A stretch of 64,000 nucleotides of DNA, taken from contig NC_008209.1 of NCBI RefSeq assembly GCF_000014045.1, positions 1,821,001 through 1,885,000 of the forward strand, read 5' to 3'. Below, piece by piece: positions 1 through 9,289 of this stretch. The notes beneath the pieces were generated by a model. The model had not been told where the DNA came from. It saw only the letters and a program-made list of their open reading frames with translations, and did not search any database. Source of the DNA: Roseobacter denitrificans OCh 114 (GTDB taxonomy: Bacteria; Pseudomonadota; Alphaproteobacteria; Rhodobacterales; Rhodobacteraceae). Each line of letters starts with the position of its first letter. Position 1 is the stretch's first letter. The translations under genes and the position numbers were made by a program.

Positions 1-201
1 AGGGAGGATTCCAATCGAGGTTGCCGCAACAGGTCGATTGCGGCCCCTCGCAAGCCTCGATCGTGCTGCGCGAACCGGTTGATATTGCCTCTCACTTCGG
101 CCTTTGCCGGCATGAAGCCCGGGGCCCTTTGGTGGCCAGGTTCAGCATTTGCCATCCAAAGCGACTGGACAAACATGGCCGCTTGGACGCATCCTTGCGT
201 C

Positions 202-834
202 ATGCCGCATGATCACGATGACCACACTCACCCGCATACTCTGCTGCCCAGCGACCCTGCGCTGCGCATCAAGGCTCTGGAAACGCTGCTGACCCGAAAA
301 GGGCTGATTGATCCGCAAGCGCTGGATGCGATCATTGATACCTATGAAAACAGGATCGGCCCGCGCAACGGAGCGCATGTGGTGGTCAAAGCATGGACGG
401 ACCCCGCGTTCCGCGCCGCCTTGCTGGAGGATGCTACAAAGGTCGTGTCCGAACTGGGATATTATGGGCGTCAGGGCGAACATATGGTGGCCGTTGAAAA
501 CACGGATAGCGTTCATAACATGGTCGTGTGCACCCTGTGCAGCTGTTATCCTTGGCCGCTGCTCGGCATTCCGCCGACTTGGTATAAATCGGATGCGTAT
601 CGCGCCCGCGCGGTACGCGAGCCGCGAAAGGTGCTGGCGGACTTTGGGGTCGCCTTGCCCTCTGACGTGGCCGTGCGCGTCTGGGACAGCACAGCCGAGG
701 TGCGCTATCTGGTCATTCCGCGACGTCCCGATGGCACCGACGGATTGGATGAGAAGGCCTTGATGGACCTCGTCACCCGCGACAGCATGATCGGCACGGG
801 CCTCGCGCACTACCCCGCGGCGGGCACGACATGA
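202..834 (+). CDS. nthA: Nitrile hydratase subunit alpha (cobalt type)
   Basis: Catalytic subunit of nitrile hydratase, which hydrates nitriles to amides in the cytoplasm as an alpha-beta complex. Residues 110-115 read CTLCSC, the three-cysteine metal claw; Thr in second place is the family mark of the cobalt class (the iron class has Ser). The length, 210 aa, is normal. In-frame starts at 79 (TTG) and 175 (ATG) exist, but I chose ATG 202 because the family begins close to the conserved segment LPSDPALRIKALE. The first 12 residues are His-rich (five His), a possible metal-handling leader. The gene overlaps the beta gene by ATGA. Nothing recognisable lies in bases 1-201. Confidence 0.93.
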   Translation: MPHDHDDHTHPHTLLPSDPALRIKALETLLTRKGLIDPQALDAIIDTYENRIGPRNGAHVVVKAWTDPAFRAALLEDATKVVSELGYYGRQGEHMVAVENTDSVHNMVVCTLCSCYPWPLLGIPPTWYKSDAYRARAVREPRKVLADFGVALPSDVAVRVWDSTAEVRYLVIPRRPDGTDGLDEKALMDLVTRDSMIGTGLAHYPAAGTT

Positions 835-1505
835 CACGTCCGCACGACATGGGCGGGCGGTATGGCGACGGCCCTGTCATACCGGAAAATGAGAACCTGC
901 GCTTCAAAGAGGACTGGCATGCGCGTGCCTTGGCCGTGACGCTGGCCTCTGGCAGTCTGGGTCAGTGGAACATCGACATCTCACGGCACGCGCGTGAAAA
1001 ACTCTCCCCCACGGATTATGCGCGCTTTAGCTATTACGAAAAATGGATAGCCGGGTTGGCCGATTTGCTGGTGCACAGTGGTGTTGTCGATCCACGTGAG
1101 TACGCGGGCGCGGACCCGGTGCCAAGCCCTCTGGCGGATCGGGCCTTGCGCGCGCAAGACGTGGACAAAGTGCTTGCAACTGGCGGGCCTGCGGACCGAC
1201 CGTCGCAGGTTCCACAGCTTTTCAGTGTCGGCGACGCCGTCAAAACGCGAAAGGTTGCGGCGAACTGCCTTGTCGATGGCGGCCACACGCGCTTGCCGCG
1301 CTACGCGGCGGGGATGCGGGGCCGCATCGTCCGTTTCCACGGTACGCATGTCTTGCCGGACAGTGCGGCGCATCGGCTTGGCGATGCACCCGAACCGCTT
1401 TACGCTGTTGCTTTTCGCGCCGCCGAACTCTGGGCGCATCCTGAGCATCCGGAGGATGAAGTCGTGCTGGATCTGTGGCAAAGCTATCTGGTGGCGGACG
1501 CATGA
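831..1505 (+). CDS. nthB: Nitrile hydratase subunit beta
   Basis: Non-catalytic partner that packs on the alpha subunit and shapes the active-site channel. The N-terminus MTRPHDMGGR is the usual beta-subunit start, ARFSYYEKWI around residue 63 is the conserved helical region, and the C-terminal SH3-like part ends with the typical LDLWQSYL stretch. The length, 224 aa, is normal for the family. It starts four bases inside nthA and its stop overlaps the start of the accessory gene by four bases, so the three genes are almost certainly translated from one mRNA. Confidence 0.93.
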   Translation: MTRPHDMGGRYGDGPVIPENENLRFKEDWHARALAVTLASGSLGQWNIDISRHAREKLSPTDYARFSYYEKWIAGLADLLVHSGVVDPREYAGADPVPSPLADRALRAQDVDKVLATGGPADRPSQVPQLFSVGDAVKTRKVAANCLVDGGHTRLPRYAAGMRGRIVRFHGTHVLPDSAAHRLGDAPEPLYAVAFRAAELWAHPEHPEDEVVLDLWQSYLVADA

Positions 1506-1816
1506 CACCGCCGGAACCTGTGTTTTCAGAACCCTGGCACGCGCAGGTTTTCGCCGTCACCGTGCGGTTGAATGAAACGGGCCATTTGCCTTGGCCCGAG
1601 TGGGCGGCGGCCTTTTCGCGTACACTCAAGCGCCATGGGTTGAGCAAAGAACTGGATGGCGGTGACGACTACTTTCTGGCCTGGCTCGAAACGCTTGAAA
1701 AGGTGCTGGTGTCCAAGGGCATGGCTGAAACATCCGATATTACCGCAATCAAGGCCGCCTGGGAAACGGCCTATCTGCGCACACCACATGGAAAGCCCGT
1801 GCATCTGGCGGATTGA
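1502..1816 (+). CDS. Nitrile hydratase accessory protein (beta-subunit-like)
   Basis: A 104-aa protein resembling the N-terminal helical half of a nitrile hydratase beta subunit (FSEPWHAQVFAVTVRL, then FLAWLETLEKVL). Such small beta-like proteins follow cobalt-type alpha/beta genes and act as activators that deliver cobalt to the alpha subunit by subunit exchange; that function is known from the family and is not shown here. ATG 1502 overlaps the nthB stop by four bases. No amidase or cobalt transporter gene is visible inside the window; they may lie upstream of base 1. Confidence 0.85.
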   Translation: MTPPEPVFSEPWHAQVFAVTVRLNETGHLPWPEWAAAFSRTLKRHGLSKELDGGDDYFLAWLETLEKVLVSKGMAETSDITAIKAAWETAYLRTPHGKPVHLAD

Positions 1817-1840
1817 TTGCCTGCCTGATGGCAGTTTTGA

Positions 1841-2236
1841 TCAATCCTCAACGTCATCCACATCCGTTTGCCCGGAAAGCGCGCGCCGCACATGGCTCCA
1901 CCCGAGCCCGATGCCCAAAACGGCAGACAAGGCAAAGAGCGCAAGCCAGACGTTGAGGTTCTGGTTGTCCAGCGACAGAACGCCAAAATCATGCAGGACC
2001 CAGACCGAGGCCGCGAAAATTCCAAGGATCAGCGCCATGCCAAGCGGCCCGATGGATCTCAGCGTTGCACGCAGGAAGATGATATAGCCAACGGCCAGAA
2101 CCAGCCCCACAAGGACGGCGACGGACAGGTTTTGCGCACCGTGCGTCTGTAGCCACATGATATAGTTGTATTGGGTCGGGTTGAAGGTGGCTGCCAAGAG
2201 CACGAACGCGCCCATCCAACGTGTGAGTATGCCCAT
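1841..2236 (-). CDS. DUF6524 family membrane protein
   Basis: A 131-aa protein with about four hydrophobic segments (roughly residues 7-24, 36-54, 61-83 and 93-112) and a short acidic cytoplasmic-looking tail rich in Asp and Glu. It matches the small Rhodobacterales family DUF6524 (motif NPTQYNYI near the N-terminus). The function is unknown. It converges on the nitrile hydratase operon and diverges from purA, sharing the 170-bp gap that must hold the purA promoter. Confidence 0.75.
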   Translation of the reverse strand: MGILTRWMGAFVLLAATFNPTQYNYIMWLQTHGAQNLSVAVLVGLVLAVGYIIFLRATLRSIGPLGMALILGIFAASVWVLHDFGVLSLDNQNLNVWLALFALSAVLGIGLGWSHVRRALSGQTDVDDVED

Positions 2237-2409
2237 GGTTTCAATCCGTCCGGTTGTATCCTTGCGCCGGAAGCGGGGCTTGCGGCTCGCACACGTCTAT
2301 TACCGTTCCACGGTGCCGCGTCAATTGAGCGGCCTGCATTTTGCGGTTTCGCCCCGGCGCAGGCCTCGCTATACGGGCGCGGGTTTTATCCGAAAACAAA
2401 GGACCAGAT

Positions 2410-3705
2410 ATGGCAAACGTCGTCGTTGTGGGCGCTCAGTGGGGCGACGAAGGAAAAGGCAAGATCGTCGACTGGCTGTCTGAACGCGCCGATGTGATCG
2501 CGCGCTTTCAGGGCGGTCACAATGCCGGGCATACGCTGGTCATTGATGGCAAGGTCTACAAGCTGAACGCGTTGCCCTCCGGTGTGGTGCGGGGCGGCAA
2601 ACTGTCTGTTATTGGCAACGGCGTTGTGCTGGACCCTTGGCACCTGATCAAGGAAATCGATATTATCCGCGGGCAGGGCGTCGATATTTCTCCCGAGACC
2701 TTGATGATCGCCGAAAACACACCGCTGATCCTGCCCATTCATGGCGAATTGGACCGTGCGCGCGAGGAAGCCGCGAGCAAAGGCACCAAGATCGGTACGA
2801 CGGGCCGGGGTATTGGCCCCGCCTATGAGGATAAGGTCGGTCGCCGTTCGGTCCGGGTCGCGGATCTGGCCGATACTGCCACGCTCGAAGCGCGGGTGGA
2901 TCGTGCGCTGCAGCACCACGATCCGCTGCGCAAAGGCCTCGGGATTGAGCCGGTGGACCGGGACGCGCTGGTGGCGCAACTGGTCGAAATTGCACCGCAC
3001 ATCCTCAAGTACGCAGCGCCCGTGTGGAAGGTGCTCAACGAAAAGCGGCGCGCGGGCAAGCGTATTCTGTTTGAGGGCGCACAGGGCGCGCTTTTGGATA
3101 TCGACTTTGGCACCTATCCCTTTGTAACCTCATCAAACGTGATCGCAGGTCAGGCGGCCACCGGTGTTGGTGTCGGGCCGGGCGCGATCAACTATGTGCT
3201 CGGGATCGTCAAAGCCTATACAACGCGGGTGGGTGAAGGCCCCTTTCCGGCGGAACTGGATGATGCCGACGGCCAGCGTCTTGGCGAGCGCGGGCATGAA
3301 TTTGGCACAGTGACAGGGCGCAAACGGCGCTGTGGCTGGTTTGATGCGGTGCTGGTGCGCCAGACCTGTGCGACATCCGGTGTCAACGGGATTGCCCTGA
3401 CCAAACTGGATGTTCTGGACGGATTCGAGACGCTCAAGATCTGTGTTGGATATGAGCTGGATGGCAAGCGCATGGATTATTTGCCGACCGCAGCGGACCA
3501 TCAGGCACGCTGCCGTCCCATTTACGAAGAAATGCCGGGGTGGTCGGATTCCACCGAAGGCGCGCGCAGTTGGGCGGATTTGCCCGCCAACGCGATTAAA
3601 TATGTGCGCCGTGTTGAAGAGTTGATCGACTGCCCGGTCGCTCTACTTTCTACTTCGCCGGAGCGGGAAGACACCATCCTCGTCACGGATCCGTTTGCCG
3701 ATTGA
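2410..3705 (+). CDS. purA: Adenylosuccinate synthetase
   Basis: Joins IMP and aspartate using GTP to give adenylosuccinate, the first committed step from IMP to AMP. Visible family motifs, in order: QWGDEGKGK (GTP P-loop, residues about 9-17), [49 protein letters not shown] and [11 protein letters not shown]. The length, 431 aa, is standard. An upstream in-frame Met at 2341 would add 23 unconserved residues, so ATG 2410 is preferred. A small DUF2842 gene follows after 11 bases and is likely cotranscribed. Confidence 0.97.
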   Translation: MANVVVVGAQWGDEGKGKIVDWLSERADVIARFQGGHNAGHTLVIDGKVYKLNALPSGVVRGGKLSVIGNGVVLDPWHLIKEIDIIRGQGVDISPETLMIAENTPLILPIHGELDRAREEAASKGTKIGTTGRGIGPAYEDKVGRRSVRVADLADTATLEARVDRALQHHDPLRKGLGIEPVDRDALVAQLVEIAPHILKYAAPVWKVLNEKRRAGKRILFEGAQGALLDIDFGTYPFVTSSNVIAGQAATGVGVGPGAINYVLGIVKAYTTRVGEGPFPAELDDADGQRLGERGHEFGTVTGRKRRCGWFDAVLVRQTCATSGVNGIALTKLDVLDGFETLKICVGYELDGKRMDYLPTAADHQARCRPIYEEMPGWSDSTEGARSWADLPANAIKYVRRVEELIDCPVALLSTSPEREDTILVTDPFAD

Positions 3706-3716
3706 TAGGGAACCCC

Positions 3717-3941
3717 ATGTCGCTGAGTTACAAAGCCAGACGCCGCCTGACACTGCTGATCCTCCTGATTGGCTTACCGGTCTATATCGTGTCCTGCATC
3801 ACTGTGATCAACTGGCTTGAACGCCCCTCGCTCTGGGTCGAACTGATTGTCTACGTGGTGCTGGGTGTGTTCTGGGCCTTGCCGTTCAAATTTGTGTTCA
3901 AAGGCGTCGGCCAGGCTGATCCGGACCAACACGAAGGCTGA
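3717..3941 (+). CDS. DUF2842 domain-containing membrane protein
   Basis: A 74-aa protein with two predicted membrane helices (about residues 12-33 and 41-60), beginning MSLSYKARRRL. This small family of unknown function is common in alphaproteobacteria. ATG 3717 has a purine-rich site (ATAGGG) just upstream; a TTG at 3702 overlapping the purA stop is a weaker start. It lies 11 bases after purA and converges with the next gene. Confidence 0.8.
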   Translation: MSLSYKARRRLTLLILLIGLPVYIVSCITVINWLERPSLWVELIVYVVLGVFWALPFKFVFKGVGQADPDQHEG

Positions 3942-3958
3942 AACAGCCCTCGTTTCGC

Positions 3959-5602
3959 TCAGCCTTGCGCGGTGACGCGCCGGTCCGGTGTAAATCCGAT
4001 ACCGTCAGATATCGTGAACCAGCCGCCGGTCAGCTTTTTAATCTTCCCGGCGCGCAGCAGTTGACCAAAACAGCGCAATCCTTCTTCTTGATTGAGTTTA
4101 CGTCTTGCGGTCTGCTCTATGAGGGACATCAATTGCGGACGCGTGAATTGCGCCTTTCCCTCAATCAAACTGACGTATGCTGCGGCGGCTTCCAGCAGTT
4201 CTGGCAGGCTCTGCGCGCCAAGCCGTTGCGCATAAGCCGCAAAACCTGTGTCAGCGGCCCATCCCGTGATCTCGGACTGCTGAGCCTTTGGCGTCACGCC
4301 CGGCGCATCCACTCGCAGTTCTGCTGCCAGTTTAAGCGGAACGGTGCGCCCGCCTGTTGAACGCGCCCTTGGCGACCCTGCATCGCGCGGGTGAACGACA
4401 TCCGCAAGATCGCTGCGATAGGCTTGCACGTCCTTGGCGCGGATCACCGCATCATGATCCAGAGACTGGTCGTCGCGACGCGCGGCCACGGCGGCGCGCA
4501 GCTGTGAAAAAGCGCGGCGTCGTGTTTGGCCGTCAGGGTGCTTCATCTGGTGATCCGCCTCTGCCATGAGGCGTGACAGGTCATCATCTGCACTCTGTTT
4601 GATTTGAGATATCTCTTTGCGTTTTGCACCCGACGCGGGGGGCGGTCCATCGGCGGGCGCGCCTTGGGACAGGGCGGCTTCGGGCTCGTCGGGTGAACCG
4701 TCGGTGATCGGCTTGGGGAGGCCGTTGTCCAATGCGGCGTCCACGTCTGATTCCCCGCCATTCTGTTGCGCTACTTCGTCGGTTCTGCCCGCTGCCAGAC
4801 CATGGTCAGGTGCGTTCCCGTTCTTTTCCAGCGCGCGCAGAACCGCGTCGATATCATCTGCGCCATGCTCTTCGCCCTGCGACTGAACTGACCCATCCAC
4901 GTGGTCAACGTCTGCTTGCAGCGCCTCTTCGATGTCGTGGGCCGCATTGACAACAATACTGCTGGCATCGCCTGCTGCGCGGCTGCGCAGCGCTCGTGTT
5001 TTGTCACCAGCCCGTTCTTGGTGGCAAGGCTCATCCTGTGCATGGGTTTTTTGTCGCGCCACCGCCGCGCGCAGACGCTCTTTTTTCTCCGCAAGGTCAT
5101 CGGTTGATCGCATGGTGGACCCGGCCACAGGGGTTGCCGTCGCAAGAGGCGCGCCCGGCGGCGGGGCAACACCGGCCCGGAAAGCAACCGCTGCAAAGGC
5201 CTGAGCGGTCATTTCCTCTTCCATATCGTCTTGCGTGATCGCCGACGGAGTCGCTGATTTTGCAAAAAAGGCTGCTGCGCTGTCCAAGGCCGTTTGCGCA
5301 TGGCGCGCCGCCGCGTGCTCAGGCGTTGGCGCGGCGCCATGCACGGTTTGATGTGCATTAAGCGTGATCTTGCCATCTGCTTGCGCCGCCTCGAAAGGTT
5401 TGGCCTTGTTTTGACGAGCGACCCGCGCCAGCACCTCTGCATCCGCTTGCAACGGTTCGGCCCCGAAAAACCGGTCCCTTTCTGCAAGGTCGCGAAAGTA
5501 CTCAGCAATGTCTTTCATCGCATCAAGGGCGTCGTCAAACCCTTCTAAAGTACAGGAAAATGTACCATATGATACGGTAAGCACCTTGCTGTCATCTGTC
5601 AT
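3959..5602 (-). CDS. Uncharacterised large acidic protein
   Basis: A 547-aa soluble protein with no signal peptide or membrane helix. The first ~50 residues (SYGTFSCTLEGFDDA, then IAEYFRDLAERDRFFGAEP) form a compact conserved head. The middle 350 residues are low in complexity and rich in Ala, Asp, Glu, Gln and Gly, probably disordered. The last ~110 residues (from about GWAADTGFAAYAQRL to GGWFTISDGIGF) look folded and could be a winged-helix or tudor-like module. I have seen this family in Roseobacter genomes labelled as a chemotaxis protein, but I see no CheA domain and assign no function. Confidence 0.7.
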   Translation of the reverse strand: MTDDSKVLTVSYGTFSCTLEGFDDALDAMKDIAEYFRDLAERDRFFGAEPLQADAEVLARVARQNKAKPFEAAQADGKITLNAHQTVHGAAPTPEHAAARHAQTALDSAAAFFAKSATPSAITQDDMEEEMTAQAFAAVAFRAGVAPPPGAPLATATPVAGSTMRSTDDLAEKKERLRAAVARQKTHAQDEPCHQERAGDKTRALRSRAAGDASSIVVNAAHDIEEALQADVDHVDGSVQSQGEEHGADDIDAVLRALEKNGNAPDHGLAAGRTDEVAQQNGGESDVDAALDNGLPKPITDGSPDEPEAALSQGAPADGPPPASGAKRKEISQIKQSADDDLSRLMAEADHQMKHPDGQTRRRAFSQLRAAVAARRDDQSLDHDAVIRAKDVQAYRSDLADVVHPRDAGSPRARSTGGRTVPLKLAAELRVDAPGVTPKAQQSEITGWAADTGFAAYAQRLGAQSLPELLEAAAAYVSLIEGKAQFTRPQLMSLIEQTARRKLNQEEGLRCFGQLLRAGKIKKLTGGWFTISDGIGFTPDRRVTAQG

Positions 5603-5740
5603 CTCATGCGCGTCCCGTGCGTTTTGGTAACAAGGTATTCAACACTGTAAAGAAGCCTCAAGGAGCCACCATTCGTGTTATTCATCGTGCCAGATCATGG
5701 CAATATTGTGGCGTGTATCCCCAATGAGCCATAAACTTTC

Positions 5741-6451
5741 ATGACTTATACATGTGTAGAGACGACCAAACCGTTAACCCTGATTGGGGGCGGAGAGGCG
5801 ACGGCGGATGATCTGGCCAGCGCGCTGGCGCTGGCTCCGACATGCGTTGCGGCCGACAGCGGCGCGCATCTGGCGCTGGAGGCCGGTGTCGATCTGGCCG
5901 CCGTCATCGGGGATATGGACTCAATCTCGGCCTCCGCGCGCGCGCGCATCGCGCCACAGCGGTTTCATCACATTGCGGAACAGGACAGCACAGATTTCGA
6001 CAAGGCACTGCGGCACATCAAAGCGCCTTTGATCATCGCCGTTGGTTTCAGCGGAGGGCGGGTCGATCATGGGCTGGCGGCCTTGAACACGTTGGTGTGC
6101 CGGGCGGACCGGCATGTGGTCTTGCTCGGTGCACAGGACATCATTTTCCTGTGCCCGCCCGCCTTCCAGGTGCCAACCCCCGAAGGCACACGGGTGTCGC
6201 TATTCCCGATGGGGGCGGTTCAGGGGCGGTCTGAAGGGTTGTTCTGGCCCATCGACGGGATTGATTTTGCGCCCGGTGCGCGGACAGGTACATCAAATCG
6301 GGCAACCGGGCCGGTATCGCTTGAAATGGATGCCCCGGTGATGTTGTGCATCATGCCGCGCGCGTTTCTTCAGCCGGTTGTGCAGGCGCTTTCAGCGACA
6401 AGGCGATGGCCCGCTCCCGCAGCACCACATAAAGGCCCGCTGCAATCGTAA
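5741..6451 (+). CDS. Thiamine diphosphokinase
   Basis: Transfers pyrophosphate from ATP to thiamine to make thiamine diphosphate. Family motifs: ADSGAHLALEAG, then VIGDMDSIS (metal and ATP binding), QDSTDFDKAL and GFSGGRVDHGLAALNTL. The 236-aa length is slightly long because the last ~35 residues, after the expected end near MLCIMPRAFL, are encoded opposite the 3' end of the EamA gene on the other strand (101-bp antisense overlap). It is alone on its strand, with a 138-bp leader after the divergent upstream gene. I see no TPP riboswitch. Confidence 0.9.
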   Translation: MTYTCVETTKPLTLIGGGEATADDLASALALAPTCVAADSGAHLALEAGVDLAAVIGDMDSISASARARIAPQRFHHIAEQDSTDFDKALRHIKAPLIIAVGFSGGRVDHGLAALNTLVCRADRHVVLLGAQDIIFLCPPAFQVPTPEGTRVSLFPMGAVQGRSEGLFWPIDGIDFAPGARTGTSNRATGPVSLEMDAPVMLCIMPRAFLQPVVQALSATRRWPAPAAPHKGPLQS

Positions 6452-7286
6452 TCATGATGCCAAGGCTTGCCACTGGGTTTGGAAAATCGCCAAACACGAT
6501 AAAGCCGAGGATCGTGGCAAAGGGTATTTCCAGATATTGCATCGGCGCAAGCGTGGCCGAGGGGGCAAAACGCAGCGACCACGTCATCAGCAGATGCGCG
6601 ACCGTCCCCAAGACGCCAATGCTCAGCAGTAAGGCCCAGTCATGGGACGACACATTTACAATCCGGAGTTGTAGAAAACTGCTGTTTTGAAAGATCAAAA
6701 GAATCGGTAGGATCACAAACACTGCCATCACGCCGCTGACGGCCTGCAGGCTGATTGGATCGGTTTCCTTTGCGATCTGGCGGGTAACCAGCATGAAAAG
6801 CGCAAAGTTGATGGCCACGCCAACGGGCAAAAGGGCAGGCCAGCCGACCTGGGCAAAGCTGGGCTGCACGACCAGCAACGTGCCAAGAAACCCCACGGCG
6901 CAGGCAATGATACGGCGCGCGCCCACCTCTTCGCCGAGGGCGAATTTACCCAGCACGAGCATGATGAACGGCATCACGAAGGCAATGGCGATCGCATCCG
7001 CAAGGGGCAGGTATTTCAACGCGGTAACCATCGCGCCTATGCCAAGAATATGGAGGATAGTGCGCAGGAAAGTCAGCCATGTCACGCGTTTGCTCATGCG
7101 CCAGTGCCGATGTGTGAGCCAGACCAGTGGAATCAGCAGCACAGCCTGAACCGCGAAACGGACCAGCACCAACTGGCCGATTGGCACGGTTTGTCCGAGG
7201 ATTTTCGCAATTGCATCGCCGACTGGCGCAAGCACGCAAAATCCCAGCATCAGCATGATGCCAAGGAAAGGTCGGTCAATTGTCAT
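6351..7286 (-). CDS. EamA/DMT family exporter
   Basis: A 311-aa drug/metabolite transporter with ten predicted helices in two EamA repeats (about residues 8-140 and 155-290). It is probably an inner-membrane exporter of small metabolites; the substrate cannot be read from the sequence. Helix caps such as LADAIAIAFVMPF in repeat 1 and LAPMQYLEIPFATILGF in repeat 2 fit the family. The 3' end overlaps the thiamine diphosphokinase gene by 101 bp in antisense. This is one of three DMT-type genes in the window. Confidence 0.9.
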   Translation of the reverse strand: MTIDRPFLGIMLMLGFCVLAPVGDAIAKILGQTVPIGQLVLVRFAVQAVLLIPLVWLTHRHWRMSKRVTWLTFLRTILHILGIGAMVTALKYLPLADAIAIAFVMPFIMLVLGKFALGEEVGARRIIACAVGFLGTLLVVQPSFAQVGWPALLPVGVAINFALFMLVTRQIAKETDPISLQAVSGVMAVFVILPILLIFQNSSFLQLRIVNVSSHDWALLLSIGVLGTVAHLLMTWSLRFAPSATLAPMQYLEIPFATILGFIVFGDFPNPVASLGIMITIAAGLYVVLRERAIALSLKAPAQPAEETRAA

Positions 7287-7341
7287 GCATCAAGCCTAAG
7301 GCGATCCCAATGGCATTGCAAGCACAGGTTGTTTTTCCTGC

Positions 7342-8718
7342 TCAGCAGTTCGGCACGTTTACCGCCAATCCGCCAAGCGAGGTTTCCTTGTACTTCTCGG
7401 ACATATCAAGGCCGGTCTGGCGCATGGTTTCGATGCATGCGTCCAGCGGAACCAGATGCGTACCATCGCCGCGCAGGGCCAGCGAAGCCGCTGATACGGC
7501 CTTGATTGCGCCAAGGCCATTGCGTTCGATGCAGGGCACCTGCACCAGACCCTTGACCGGATCACAGGTCATGCCAAGGTGGTGTTCGAGGGCGATTTCC
7601 GCGGCGTTTTCCACCTGAGCGGGGGTGCCGCCCATCACGGCGCACAGCCCCGCAGCGGCCATCGCCGCGGCAGAGCCGACCTCGGCCTGACAGCCCGCCT
7701 CAGCGCCTGAAATCGACGCATTGAACTTGACCAATCCGCCAATGGCGGCCGCCGTCAATAGAAAATCCTCGATATGCGCTTCTGACGCGCCCGGGACATG
7801 ATCGAGATAATAGCGCAAGGTGGCTGGCAAAACGCCCGCAGCACCATTTGTGGGGGCGGTGACCACCTGCCCACCGGCGGCGTTTTCCTCGTTGACCGCC
7901 ATGGCGTAGACGCTCATCCAGTCATTGATCGTATGGGGCGCGTTCAGGTTCATGCCCCGTTCAGCCATCAACGCATCATAGATGCCCTTGGCACGGCGTT
8001 TGACCTGCAGGCCGCCGGGCAAAATTCCATCCGTCGTCAGCCCACGCGTGATGCAGTCATCCATCACCTGCCACAGCCGTTTGGTGCCTTCTGCGAGGCT
8101 GGTCGGACAGCCACGGGCAATTTCATTCGCCCGCTTCATTTCGGCAATGTTCTTGCCGGAGGCGGTGGACATCTCAAGCATCTGGGCGGCGGATTTGAAC
8201 GGGTAGGGGATGGGCGGACCGCTTTCATCGGTGTCCTTGCCCGCTGCGAGTTCGGCTTCGGTCATCACAAATCCACCGCCGATGGAATAGAAAACCTCGC
8301 GCAGAGTGACATCGCCCTGGGCATCCGTGGCGCGGATCATCATACCGTTTGCATGCCCAGTGAGCGGCGTCTCATAGTCGAACATCAGATCGCTTGCCGG
8401 GTCAAACCGCAGCGGGGGCAGGCCATCGACGTTCAGCGTCTTTGTCTCTTTGATCTTTGCGAGCGCGGCTTCGGCCTTGTCGGCGTCATAGGTATCGGGG
8501 ACAAACCCCGCGAGCCCTAGAATGGTGGCCCGGTCCGTGGCATGACCCACACCTGTAAAGGCAAGCGAGCCATGCAGCGACACGCGCACCCCGTGAAATT
8601 CGAATGGCGAGGCGCGCATCATGTCAAGGAACCGTGCGGCGGCCACCATGGGGCCCATGGTGTGCGAGGATGAGGGGCCGATACCGACCTTGAACATATC
8701 AAAGACAGATAAAAACAT
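7342..8718 (-). CDS. sdaA: L-serine ammonia-lyase, iron-sulphur type
   Basis: Deaminates L-serine to pyruvate and ammonia. This is the single-chain form: an N-terminal beta domain beginning [20 protein letters not shown] (SSSHT is the family signature), then the alpha domain with the cysteines that bind the [4Fe-4S] cluster ([27 protein letters not shown]). The last residue is Cys in VPNC, matching the C-terminal tail cysteine that occupies the cluster site in the resting enzyme. It is 458 aa, of normal length. AGGAAG lies 9-14 bases before the ATG on the minus strand. It is monocistronic, next to a 571-bp empty stretch. Confidence 0.95.
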   Translation of the reverse strand: MFLSVFDMFKVGIGPSSSHTMGPMVAAARFLDMMRASPFEFHGVRVSLHGSLAFTGVGHATDRATILGLAGFVPDTYDADKAEAALAKIKETKTLNVDGLPPLRFDPASDLMFDYETPLTGHANGMMIRATDAQGDVTLREVFYSIGGGFVMTEAELAAGKDTDESGPPIPYPFKSAAQMLEMSTASGKNIAEMKRANEIARGCPTSLAEGTKRLWQVMDDCITRGLTTDGILPGGLQVKRRAKGIYDALMAERGMNLNAPHTINDWMSVYAMAVNEENAAGGQVVTAPTNGAAGVLPATLRYYLDHVPGASEAHIEDFLLTAAAIGGLVKFNASISGAEAGCQAEVGSAAAMAAAGLCAVMGGTPAQVENAAEIALEHHLGMTCDPVKGLVQVPCIERNGLGAIKAVSAASLALRGDGTHLVPLDACIETMRQTGLDMSEKYKETSLGGLAVNVPNC

Positions 8719-9289
8719 TTAGGTGGCACTTCCTTCTGGCGGGTCTGGATGGCGTGGGGGAGTCACTGGGCTGCTGCACAACCCTTCGGCCGGTTGTGCG
8801 ATCTTTACGGGCGGGCGCTGTTTCAGTTCATGCAAGGCTGCATCTATCGCGCCAATGGCCTCAAGGTCAAACCTTGTTCTACCCCCGTGAGGGAGATGAC
8901 GCGCCACGCAGCCCATGATGCGCGCGCGGGGCGGGGATGCTCGTGCGTACCCGACAGCCACTGCGAAATGGCAGCGGTCTCAAAGATCGCACCCTGCTGG
9001 GTTTCCGGCAATGGGATCAACCACTTGCGTGGTCTACGCAGGGCGCAGGTCTTTCAACGCCAGACAAATCACCACCGGGGCGTCATCCGGCGCATAGCAA
9101 GACGCGTAATTTACCTTTTCCATGGTTCTGCCATGGTGAATTGGACGGCAAAGGGCGGTTGCGAAAGCTGCGATTGCAACGGAAAAATGTCTGGTGGTGC
9201 AGAACTATTCGGCAGGCAGGCGAGAATCGCCCTCGCACCTTGGCTGCATCTTTCTTATAAGGCGCGTGAGTCCACGCAAGGAGCCTGCG
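8719..9289. other. 571-bp intergenic stretch without a recognised gene
   Basis: This lies between the divergent sdaA and rpiA genes. Short open frames on both strands have no recognisable domain, no good ribosome site and unconvincing composition. The only visible structure is two CCATGG palindromes five bases apart at 9120-9136, in the part nearest rpiA. It probably holds the promoters of both genes; it could also carry a decayed gene that I cannot identify. Confidence 0.5.
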
